The position numbers and the translations under genes were made by a program. 64,000 nucleotides of DNA, taken from contig NZ_CP036523.1 of the NCBI RefSeq assembly GCF_008151785.1, positions 2,457,900-2,521,899 on the forward strand. The letters are read 5' to 3'. The notes below the pieces were generated by a model. It had not been told where the DNA came from. It worked only from the letters and a program-made list of their open reading frames with translations, and made no database searches. Source of the stretch: Peptacetobacter hiranonis (lineage in GTDB: Bacteria > Bacillota > Clostridia > Peptostreptococcales > Peptostreptococcaceae). Shown here in pieces: positions 49,254-64,000 of the stretch (positions are counted from its first letter, which is position 1; each line of letters opens with the position of its first letter).

Positions 49254-50441
49254 ATGAAACTAGCAACAAAATTAGACACACTAACACCGTCGTTTACTAT
49301 AGGAATAAGTTCAAAAGTAAAAGAAATGAAAGCAAATGGAATAGACGTACTAAACCTAAGCATAGGTGAACCAGACTTCACAGTACCAGAAAAAGCAAAA
49401 GCATACGGAAAAAAATCATTAGATGAAGATTGCACTAAATACGATCTTGTTCCAGGGCTTAAAATACTTAGAGAAGAAATTGTAAAAAAATTAAAAAGAG
49501 AAAATAACTGTGATTATACAATAGATGAAATAGTATTATCTAGTGGTGCAAAAAACTCTATAACTAACGCACTTCTTGCAGTAACTAACCCAGGAGAAGA
49601 AGTTCTTATACCTAAACCATATTGGGTAAGTTATCCAGAAATGGTTAAACTTACTGGTGCAGTTCCAAAATTCATAGATACAAAAAGAGAAAACGGATTT
49701 AAACTAACTAAAGAAGAATTAGAAGCTGCTATAACTGAAAAATCAAAAATGCTTATCCTTACTAACCCTTCTAACCCAACAGGAAACGTATATACAAAAG
49801 AAGAGTTAATAGACATAGTTAACGTATGTATTGAAAAAGAAATATTCATACTAGCTGACGAAATATATGAAAGAATTTGCTATGTTGATGGATTTACTTC
49901 TGTAGCATCTCTTTCTGAAGAAGCAAAAGACATAACAATAACTATAAATGGATTTGCAAAGTCAGTTGCTATGACAGGTCTTAGACTTGGATATACTGCA
50001 TCTAACAAAGAAGTTGCAAAAGCTATGAGCTCTATACAGGGACATTTAGTTTCTCATCCTTGTTTAACTGCTCAGTATATAGGATATGGAGCATTAGTTG
50101 AATGCGAAGAAGATATAAAACATATGGTAAGTGTTTACAAATCAAGAAGAGATATGCTTGTTGAAAGACTTGACGCTATAGACCATGTTTCATACATACA
50201 GCCATCTGGAGCATTCTATATGTTTATAGATTTAAGTGAAGTTGCAGAAAAATACGATTGGAAAGAAAGTTTCTCAATAGAATTCTGTGAAGAGCTTCTT
50301 AACAAATATCATGTAGCTGGAGTTCCTGGTATAGCCTTTGGATTAGACAATTATATGCGTATATCTTATGCTTGTAATGAAGAAACTTTCATGACTGCAA
50401 TGGATAGATTAGAAGAATTTGTAAAAGCTATATTTGCTTAA
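49254..50441 (+). CDS. Class I aminotransferase (aspartate aminotransferase type)
   Basis: 395 residues, PLP fold-type I. Landmarks: LNLSIGEPDFTVPEKA, LTNPSNPTGNVYTKEEL, ILADEIYERI (PLP Asp), NGFAKSVAMTGLRLGY (PLP Lys near 235) and the C-terminal Arg in YMRISYAC. Fits the AspB subgroup Ib; the substrate may be aspartate, glutamate or aromatic. AAAGGAGG before ATG at 49254. Single gene with its own terminator. Confidence 0.92.
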   Translation: MKLATKLDTLTPSFTIGISSKVKEMKANGIDVLNLSIGEPDFTVPEKAKAYGKKSLDEDCTKYDLVPGLKILREEIVKKLKRENNCDYTIDEIVLSSGAKNSITNALLAVTNPGEEVLIPKPYWVSYPEMVKLTGAVPKFIDTKRENGFKLTKEELEAAITEKSKMLILTNPSNPTGNVYTKEELIDIVNVCIEKEIFILADEIYERICYVDGFTSVASLSEEAKDITITINGFAKSVAMTGLRLGYTASNKEVAKAMSSIQGHLVSHPCLTAQYIGYGALVECEEDIKHMVSVYKSRRDMLVERLDAIDHVSYIQPSGAFYMFIDLSEVAEKYDWKESFSIEFCEELLNKYHVAGVPGIAFGLDNYMRISYACNEETFMTAMDRLEEFVKAIFA

Positions 50442-50453
50442 TTTTGATAAATA

Positions 50454-50504
50454 AAAAAAGTGGGTATCTGAGTATAATATTTTACTCATTGCCCACTTTT
50501 TATT
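50454..50504. terminator. Intrinsic terminator after aminotransferase gene
   Basis: AAAAAGTGGG … CCCACTTTTT with an inner TGAGTA…TACTCA-like hairpin; T-run at right. The A-run at left also suits the minus-strand nucleoside hydrolase (ends 50521). Confidence 0.85.
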
Positions 50505-50520
50505 TTTCTAAATTTTTATA

Positions 50521-51426
50521 TTATCTTTCAAATACAACTTTTATCATTTCGTCATTTACCTTCTTATCATCTAAAACCACTGGAATATTTATTCTCGCTG
50601 CACTCTCTCCTTCTACAAGTCTTCCCTCAAACAAATCTTCCTCTGTAGAAACAACACTCATAAAATCATCCCTAAACATATCAGGATTCATTAAGTAAAT
50701 TGCAGCAATAACGTCCCAAAGTACTATAGAATCGTAGTTGTATTTTTCTTTAAACTCTCTCATCCACTTTTCAATCTTCTGAATTATGAACTCATTTTTT
50801 ATATTACTTCCTAAAGCTTTAACCTTATCTAGCTCATTAGTTCCAAACTCTACATCCATACATCTATTTCCAGTTAGTATAGACACATTTTTATATTTTT
50901 TAATAGCTACTTCTGCTCCCTTAGGGCATACAGAGAAATTCAGCTCTTTCATTATCTTATCTCCAAAGTATAAATCTCCTGTTATTCCACCCATAAGCAC
51001 TACAGAGCTTAATTTTTCTCCTATTTCATTATCTATCATATAGGCATCATAAAGATTCTGCATAGATCCAGTTGCCAATAAATCTATTTCATTTGGATAT
51101 TTGTTCGCCATTTCTACTATGAATTTTGCTGCTTCATTTGATTCAAAGTTTCCGTCGTCTTCAAATCTTTTATATCCAAATCCTGTATAATCATTCATTT
51201 CAAATTTTCCTCTACCTTTGTAGACCTTTAAGTTTATACCTAGGTCTTCTACAAGCTCTAATGTCTGTTTATGAACGTATTCTAAAGAATCATTGGCATA
51301 AGTTGTGCAAACACCAAGAAGTTCCATATTCTTATTTTCGACTAAGTAAACTAGAGCTAAACCGTCATCTATATCTCTATTATCTAAGCCCATAGTATTG
51401 TCGCAATCGTAAATAACTTTTTTCAT
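50521..51426 (-). CDS. Inosine-uridine preferring nucleoside hydrolase family protein
   Basis: 301 residues. Calcium-binding N-terminal motif DCDNTMGLDNRDIDDGLAL (D7, D9, D20, D21) follows the DxDxxxxDD pattern of nucleoside hydrolases; SMQNLYDA and VVLMGGI match the rest. It cleaves nucleosides to base and ribose. Last gene of the ABC-transport operon (start eight bases after the ATPase stop), so it may process what the importer brings in. Confidence 0.9.
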   Translation of the reverse strand: MKKVIYDCDNTMGLDNRDIDDGLALVYLVENKNMELLGVCTTYANDSLEYVHKQTLELVEDLGINLKVYKGRGKFEMNDYTGFGYKRFEDDGNFESNEAAKFIVEMANKYPNEIDLLATGSMQNLYDAYMIDNEIGEKLSSVVLMGGITGDLYFGDKIMKELNFSVCPKGAEVAIKKYKNVSILTGNRCMDVEFGTNELDKVKALGSNIKNEFIIQKIEKWMREFKEKYNYDSIVLWDVIAAIYLMNPDMFRDDFMSVVSTEEDLFEGRLVEGESAARINIPVVLDDKKVNDEMIKVVFER

Positions 51427-51434
51427 AATATCAC

Positions 51435-52451
51435 CTAATCCCTATATATATTTGTTTTCTTTATTACTATTCCTATTTTATCTCCTATTTCGTATCTATT
51501 CATATCGAAGTCGTCTACTTTTAGAGTTCTTTTCCCTACATTTAGAATATATTTCATTTTAGTTCCTGAATATACAACTTTTTTAACTTCTGCTGAGAAT
51601 ACTTTACCTTCTAGTTTGATGTTTTCTTCTACAAATTTGTTTAGAGCATTTTCAAAATCATTTTGTACACCTGCTTCTTTGTGTATATCTATATCCTCAG
51701 GTTTTATAAGTATTGTTGCACTGCCTATCTCAATAAAGTTGTCGTCTACCATAAATTTTGCTGCTGCTTTTGTTTTAGGGTTAGTGTAGACTTCTTCTGG
51801 ATAGTCTATTTGCTCAAGTTTACCATTTAACATTATGGCAATTCTATCACTAAATAGTATGGCTTCTTCTTTATCATGAGTAACTAAAATCATAGTTGTA
51901 TTATGTTTTTTCTGAAGTCCTATTGTCAATTCCCTCATTCTTTCTCTAAGATTCGTGTCAAGGCTAGAATATGCTTCATCTAATAATAATACTTCTGGCT
52001 CTACTGCCAATGCTCTGGCAAGTGCAACTCTCTGCTTTTCTCCACCAGAAATCATAGATACTTTTTTCTTTTCATATCCTTCAAGTCCTATGTCAGATAA
52101 AAGTTCTTTTACTTTTTTATCTATTTCATCTTTGCTCTTTTTTCTAACTCTAAGTCCAAATGCTATATTTTCATATACATTCATATGTGGGAATAGTAGG
52201 TTTTCCTGATTTACAATAACTATATTTCTTTTATTTGCGGCTTTTGATGTTATGTCCTCTCCATCTAAGATTACTTTTCCATCAAAATCATCAATTAGAC
52301 CCGCTATTATGCTAAGCGTTGTACTTTTCCCACATCCAGATGGGCCAAGTATACTTATTCTTTCACCTTTTTTTACTTGTAAGTTTAATCCATCTAATAC
52401 ATTTTTATTATAGAATTTCTTTTGTATATTTTGTAATTCAAGTTTATACAT
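51435..52451 (-). CDS. ABC transporter ATP-binding protein
   Basis: 338 residues. Walker A GPSGCGKS at 36–43, Q-loop VNQENLLFP, signature MISGGEKQRVAL, Walker B VLLLDEAYSSLD, H-loop LVTHDKEEA; a C-terminal TOBE-like extension of about 100 residues. Belongs to the importer group with MalK/PotA type. Partners are the two permeases and binding protein upstream; overall closest to the YnjD-type. Confidence 0.93.
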   Translation of the reverse strand: MYKLELQNIQKKFYNKNVLDGLNLQVKKGERISILGPSGCGKSTTLSIIAGLIDDFDGKVILDGEDITSKAANKRNIVIVNQENLLFPHMNVYENIAFGLRVRKKSKDEIDKKVKELLSDIGLEGYEKKKVSMISGGEKQRVALARALAVEPEVLLLDEAYSSLDTNLRERMRELTIGLQKKHNTTMILVTHDKEEAILFSDRIAIMLNGKLEQIDYPEEVYTNPKTKAAAKFMVDDNFIEIGSATILIKPEDIDIHKEAGVQNDFENALNKFVEENIKLEGKVFSAEVKKVVYSGTKMKYILNVGKRTLKVDDFDMNRYEIGDKIGIVIKKTNIYRD

Positions 52452-52511
52452 ATTTTATTCCTCTATTTTCTATATTTATATTCTTTTGCGATTAATTTTT
52501 ATATTATAACT

Positions 52512-53324
52512 TTAGATATATTTATAATCTTCTAGCTCGTTTTTGTACATTTTTTTCATTATATATTCCATAGCTATAAGCAATACTATTGTACTAGCTA
52601 TGAATATCAATCCGTAGACAGATCCCAACATTCTATCTCCTGATTGTATAAACGGGAACATTTCCATTGTAAATGTAATTATTTTTCCACCGCCTATTAA
52701 ATATACAAGGAAATACTGACTGAATGATACAATGTAGCACATCATTGCAGCTGATATTACTCCAGGCATTATCATCGGTGCAACTATTTTTAGAAATACA
52801 TCTTTTTTGCTTGCACCAAGTGTATATGCTTGATCTATGTATCCTCTTCCAGTTATTAAAAATACGTCTTTTATCATATTTACAGCATATGGTATGCAAG
52901 GGACTATGCTCACTAGTATTATCCCTAAGTATGTTCCAGCAAGGCCCATTTTTATAAATTCTATGTTTAGTCCCATTCCTATAGATACTGGTGGTATTAT
53001 CACTGGTGAGAATACTAACATTTCTACAAATTTTTTACCTTTAAAATTCTCAAATGCTAATGCTTTTGCGCATGGAATTGATATTGTTATTGTTATTATT
53101 GTAGTCATTAGAGATATGAATATACTGTTTTTTAGTGTATGGATTACTCTGTCACTATTTTGTATTACATATTCCCATCCTCTAACTCCAAAGTTTGTAG
53201 GCATTATATCTGGCCATATGTAATTATTGGTAAAGGACCACAGTATCATGGATAGTATTGGAATTATAATAGAAAGTATAGATAAGGCTAGAAGTAGCTT
53301 CATCGTAAGTTTTTTCCAATTCAT
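52512..53324 (-). CDS. ABC transporter permease (second)
   Basis: 270 residues, six membrane segments. The EAA loop is YTLGASKKDVFLKIVAPMIMPG (about 178–200), where it meets the ATPase. GGAG before ATG. YnjC of E. coli is one long fused permease; here it is split into two genes. Confidence 0.9.
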   Translation of the reverse strand: MNWKKLTMKLLLALSILSIIIPILSMILWSFTNNYIWPDIMPTNFGVRGWEYVIQNSDRVIHTLKNSIFISLMTTIITITISIPCAKALAFENFKGKKFVEMLVFSPVIIPPVSIGMGLNIEFIKMGLAGTYLGIILVSIVPCIPYAVNMIKDVFLITGRGYIDQAYTLGASKKDVFLKIVAPMIMPGVISAAMMCYIVSFSQYFLVYLIGGGKIITFTMEMFPFIQSGDRMLGSVYGLIFIASTIVLLIAMEYIMKKMYKNELEDYKYI

Positions 53325-53361
53325 ATTTTTTCTCCTTTTTTATACTTTATTCTAAAGTTTT

Positions 53362-54225
53362 TTAATTTTTTTCATTCATAACAATTCTTTTGATAATTGT
53401 ATTAAATAGTAGTACGAATAATACACAAAATGCTATTATTACCATATTCATAGCCATAGCATATGGTCTATTTGTCATCATAGGATTTTGGTATTCGATA
53501 AATGCTTGAACTGCTATTGCTTTTGGTACTGTTGCACCTAGTAACATTGGTATTTCATATGATCCAAATGAGAACGAGAATATTATTGTGAATACAGATA
53601 GTATTGTAGGTAGTAGCATCGGAAGTGTTACTTTTCTAAATGCGTACCATTTAGATGCACCTAAGTTTATTGCCGCCATTTCATGTTTGCTGCTAAGTCT
53701 TTTTAGTACTGCCAAGCATGTCAGCATAACATATGGTGTTTCTTTCCATATATATGCTAGTATTATTCCGATTCCATTTGAGCTAAATAGTATATTTGAA
53801 AATATTTCTTGTGCATTTTTTACTCCCATACTATAAAGTAGTCTAGCAAAAAATCCCGAATCAGATAAAAATGTTATTGCAAATAGAGCAACTGTTATGT
53901 GCGGTACTACTATTGGAATTTTGTATATATATTCTTTTTTAGATTTTAAAGAAACTATCAAACTAGCTATTATTATTCCAAGTACAACCGCTATTATAGA
54001 CGATATTGCACTTATATATAGTGTAAATGATAGACTTTTTAAGAACCCAGAATTTGAAAAAATTCTAGTGTAGTACTCTAATGTTATTTCTTTCATACCT
54101 ATAAATGGAAAATAGCCTAAGCTCTGTACAAATGCACCTAATATTCCAAATACTAGTACAAATAATAGAAGTGCTACAACTGGCATTGTTTCCAAGTATG
54201 GTCTATATTTTGATTTCTTAGACAT
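53362..54225 (-). CDS. ABC transporter permease (first)
   Basis: 287 residues, six membrane segments. EAA loop AAINLGASKWYAFRKVTLPMLLPT (about 192–215). GGAG before ATG. Encoded 37 bases before the second permease and 127 after the binding protein gene, with a hairpin between. Confidence 0.9.
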   Translation of the reverse strand: MSKKSKYRPYLETMPVVALLLFVLVFGILGAFVQSLGYFPFIGMKEITLEYYTRIFSNSGFLKSLSFTLYISAISSIIAVVLGIIIASLIVSLKSKKEYIYKIPIVVPHITVALFAITFLSDSGFFARLLYSMGVKNAQEIFSNILFSSNGIGIILAYIWKETPYVMLTCLAVLKRLSSKHEMAAINLGASKWYAFRKVTLPMLLPTILSVFTIIFSFSFGSYEIPMLLGATVPKAIAVQAFIEYQNPMMTNRPYAMAMNMVIIAFCVLFVLLFNTIIKRIVMNEKN

Positions 54226-54289
54226 TCTTTTCTCCTATTTATTAATTTATAATTATTTATATTCTTATTTATTTTTTCCAATATAGCAC

Positions 54290-54319
54290 AAAGGATATTC
54301 GAAAAAACGAATATCCTTT
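54290..54319 (-). terminator. Hairpin between binding-protein and permease genes
   Basis: AAAGGATATTCG and CGAATATCCTTT pair perfectly around six bases (12-pair stem). On the minus strand the following T-run is short, so it likely stabilises the binding-protein mRNA and only partly terminates; stoichiometry control in ABC operons. Confidence 0.7.
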
Positions 54320-54352
54320 AGTTTTATTTATTATTCTATTTTATTCTTAGGT

Positions 54353-55600
54353 TTATTTACCTGGTATTTCTTCAGTCCATATTTTTTCTATTACAGGAAC
54401 TATTGCTGATGGTAGTTCTGGCTGTCTTTTTGAAAGTAATTCACTCTGAAGTAATGTAGCAGGTCCTATTTCTACACTGTCTAATGTAGCTTTCTGTTCT
54501 TCAGAAAGTTTTTCATTATCTAGTACTGGTAAGTCTCCCCAAACTTCTGGTTTGTATTTTTCCATCTGAGATTCAAATCCTAGTATTTCATTTATAACTA
54601 CCATTGAACCTGCTTTGTTTGGAGCATTTTTAGCTATTGCTAGGAAATGAGTATTTCCTATTGTTCCTTTATCAAATACACAAGTTTTTGTTGATTCAGG
54701 GTATGTTCCATTACTTATTAGTGATGATGCATGGTTTGGATTATAACTTACATTGAAGTATAAGCTTCCATCTGCAAACATATTATCCTGCTGAGTTGAG
54801 TCAGTTGGATATGTTTCACCTTTTTTCCAAAGGTATGGTTTTAATTCTTTTAGATAGTCCATAGCTGGTTTTATAGCTTCTCTTACAGCTTCTTCATCAG
54901 TTGGATCTATGTCTTTTAATTTGTCATATCCTACTTTTTCATATATTATATTTCTTACAAATGCAGAACCTGTAAAGTCTGGTAATGCTGGATATGTAAA
55001 TTTACCAGGATTTGCTTTAGCAGCTTCTAATAATTCATCCGCATTTTTTATAGGTTTTACTTTATCTGAATTATATTCCATAACAACCTGTGCTTTTCCA
55101 AATGGAGCTTCGTATCCATCAGTAGGATATCCAAAGTCTAGTTTTGTATCGTCAGCATCACCATTTACATATTTTTCAAAGTTTGGAAGTTTTTCTGTAA
55201 ATGGTCCAAATAATAAGTTATTTTCTTTGGCAGTATAGAAGTTTTCTCCATTTATCCATATAACATCTATATTACCTTTTTCTTCGTTAGCCTGTACACT
55301 GTTCTGAAGGTTGTTTAATATTTCATCTATATTCATACCAACTCTTTTAACAGTTATATTATGTTCTTTTTTTAATTTCGGAGCAATGTATTTGTCTATG
55401 TAGTTGTTTGTCTGATCAGATCCACCCCAACCATAGAATGTTACAGTTGTTCCTTCAGCTTCTTTTAATGCTTCTTCATAAGACATTTTTGTATATTTGT
55501 CTTCTGTTGATGATTCTTTCTGGTTTCCTCCAGAAGAACAACCTGTTAATAAAAGAGCTGCTGATAAAACTATTGCCGAAAGTTTTTTTGCAAATTTCAT
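54353..55600 (-). CDS. ABC transporter substrate-binding lipoprotein (YnjB-like)
   Basis: 415 residues from ATG 55600 (GGAGGAG four bases upstream; an earlier TTG is inside it). Lipoprotein signal: MKFAKKLSAIVLSAALLLTGCSSG with lipobox LTGC. The mature protein reads YGWGGSDQTNNYIDKYIAPKL and IDVIWINGENF…LLFGPF, which I recognise as the YnjB pattern. E. coli YnjBCD has been proposed as a thiamine-related importer, without proof. The nucleoside hydrolase at the end of the operon suggests a nucleoside or related compound here. Confidence 0.88.
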   Translation of the reverse strand: MKFAKKLSAIVLSAALLLTGCSSGGNQKESSTEDKYTKMSYEEALKEAEGTTVTFYGWGGSDQTNNYIDKYIAPKLKKEHNITVKRVGMNIDEILNNLQNSVQANEEKGNIDVIWINGENFYTAKENNLLFGPFTEKLPNFEKYVNGDADDTKLDFGYPTDGYEAPFGKAQVVMEYNSDKVKPIKNADELLEAAKANPGKFTYPALPDFTGSAFVRNIIYEKVGYDKLKDIDPTDEEAVREAIKPAMDYLKELKPYLWKKGETYPTDSTQQDNMFADGSLYFNVSYNPNHASSLISNGTYPESTKTCVFDKGTIGNTHFLAIAKNAPNKAGSMVVINEILGFESQMEKYKPEVWGDLPVLDNEKLSEEQKATLDSVEIGPATLLQSELLSKRQPELPSAIVPVIEKIWTEEIPGK

Positions 55601-55615
55601 TTTTCTCCTCCTCAA

Positions 55616-55832
55616 TAATATTTTATAAATCCATTTATTATGTTTCTTATATTATGAATTTACTAATTCTATATAATATAAGCTTCTACTTTTAATTATA
55701 TTATCTATTATATAAAAAATCTATACTATATTAATTTTTTGATTATAATATTTTTTAATATCTATATATAATAATTTTATATATGGATTTTTCTTAATTT
55801 TTTTAGATTTATTTTTGCATAAAAAAAAGATT
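55616..55832. other. Intergenic stretch with the rrn2 end and the importer promoter region
   Basis: AT-rich; contains the T8 tail of 5S-2 (near 55821–55830) and must hold the promoter of the binding-protein operon. No clear -35/-10 pair seen. Confidence 0.4.
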
Positions 55833-55949
<117 letters not shown>

Positions 55950-56018
55950 TAATCTTTATTTTCAGAGATTGTACTCTGAAAACTACATACATATTAATCA
56001 AATTACCAAATATTTACT

Positions 56019-58920
<2,902 letters not shown>

Positions 58921-59068
58921 GTTACAGTTTGATATTTTTTTATAAGGTTATCATCCTTATCTATCACATTAAGGAAATAAATGATGTCATATCATAATAT
59001 ATATGTAGTTTTCAAAGTACAGTTTTGAAGGAATGAACCTTCAAAACCGAACAGCAGATAATTCTCCC

Positions 59069-60574
<1,506 letters not shown>

Positions 60575-60714
60575 AAATAGTTTGTTGAAACCTAAATTTC
60601 AATTTAAATCCGCTCAGATGTTATCTCAAAATATCTGGCATGGTTTGTATGGCGTTCGAACTATTTGTTCGAACTAAATATATCTGCTGTTCAGTTTTCA
60701 AAGTTCATTTAAAG

Positions 60715-60791
60715 TGGTGGACCATCAGGGACTCGAACCCCAGACCTACCGGTTATGAGCCGGGCGCTCTAACCAACTGAGCTAATGGTCC
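60715..60791 (-). tRNA. tRNA-Met (CAT)
   Basis: 77 nt with encoded CCA. Acceptor stem GGACCAT/ATGGTCC; anticodon loop CTCATAA, anticodon CAT. The acceptor starts with a G–C pair, so it is an elongator Met (or, less likely, tRNA-Ile2 whose CAT is modified). Lies between tRNA-Leu and rrn2 16S. Confidence 0.93.
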
Positions 60792-60807
60792 ACTTATATA
60801 TAAAATA

Positions 60808-60897
60808 TGGTGCCGAAGACCGGAATCGAACCGGTACGGGAGGATAAGTCCCGCAGGATTTTAAGTCCTGTGCGTCTGCCAGTTCCGCCACTTCGGC
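60808..60897 (-). tRNA. tRNA-Leu (TAA)
   Basis: 90 nt with encoded CCA and a long variable arm, as normal for Leu. Acceptor GCCGAAG/CTTCGGC; anticodon loop CTTAAAA, anticodon TAA. Six bases downstream of 5S of rrn3. Confidence 0.95.
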
Positions 60898-60903
60898 ACA
60901 TAT

Positions 60904-61020
<117 letters not shown>

Positions 61021-61089
61021 TAATCTTTATTTTCAGAGATTGTACTCTGAAAACTACATACATATTAATCAAATTACCAAATATTTACT

Positions 61090-63991
<2,902 letters not shown>

Positions 63992-64000
63992 GTTACAGTT

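Noticed and set aside
60575..60714. Separate rRNA promoter ahead of rrn2 16S
   Set aside because: Searched the minus strand for TTGaca/TATAAT pairs at 16–18 bases; none found, in contrast with rrn1.

Overview
The window comes from a low-GC, Gram-positive anaerobe. The order yaaO–tmk–holB–ricT–yabB–rsmI and metG–tatD–…–rnmV–rsmA is the conserved Firmicutes replication/translation cluster, and purR–glmU–prs–…–pth–mfd is the companion block. The 16S sequence, class III ribonucleotide reductase and formate channel suggest Clostridia, most probably Peptostreptococcaceae (Peptostreptococcus-like); this genus call comes from my reading of the 16S and was not searched.

Layout. 1–10 kb (mostly minus strand): mfd (cut by the window edge), pth, a prepilin-type peptidase, two small membrane-protein genes on the plus strand, a PilT-like ATPase, prs, glmU and purR; murC diverges from purR. 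11.6–28.3 kb: a membrane-anchored unknown, rsmA, rnmV, a Gfo/Idh/MocA oxidoreductase, loose sugar-PTS pieces (EIIA, HAD phosphatase, manA, EIIB, no EIIC), tatD and metG behind a methionine T-box, an Lrp/AsnC regulator, an HD protein, then rsmI, yabB, ricT, holB, tmk and a PLP decarboxylase. 28.3–33.3 kb: a complete rRNA operon (rrn1). 33.4–37.7 kb: nrdDG behind two NrdR boxes, and a FocA-type formate channel.

37.8–49.0 kb is a complete type I-B CRISPR-Cas locus: 32 repeats, a leader next to cas2, and cas6–cas8b–cas7–cas5–cas3–cas4–cas1–cas2, all transcribed leftwards. Just upstream of the cas promoter I find two strongly degenerate copies of the repeat, 34 bases apart, followed directly by an intrinsic terminator. 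This looks like a stand-alone crRNA-like gene (compare CreR/CreA regulators in other CRISPR loci), and is the most interesting object in the window.

49.2–55.6 kb: an aspartate-type aminotransferase, and a YnjBCD-like ABC importer (binding lipoprotein, two permeases, ATPase) with a nucleoside hydrolase as its last gene. 55.8–64 kb: two further rRNA operons in direct tandem; 23S and 5S of rrn3 run through tRNA-Leu(TAA) and tRNA-Met(CAT) straight into 16S of rrn2, without a visible terminator or promoter between. Most genes in the window, and all three rRNA operons, are on the minus strand.
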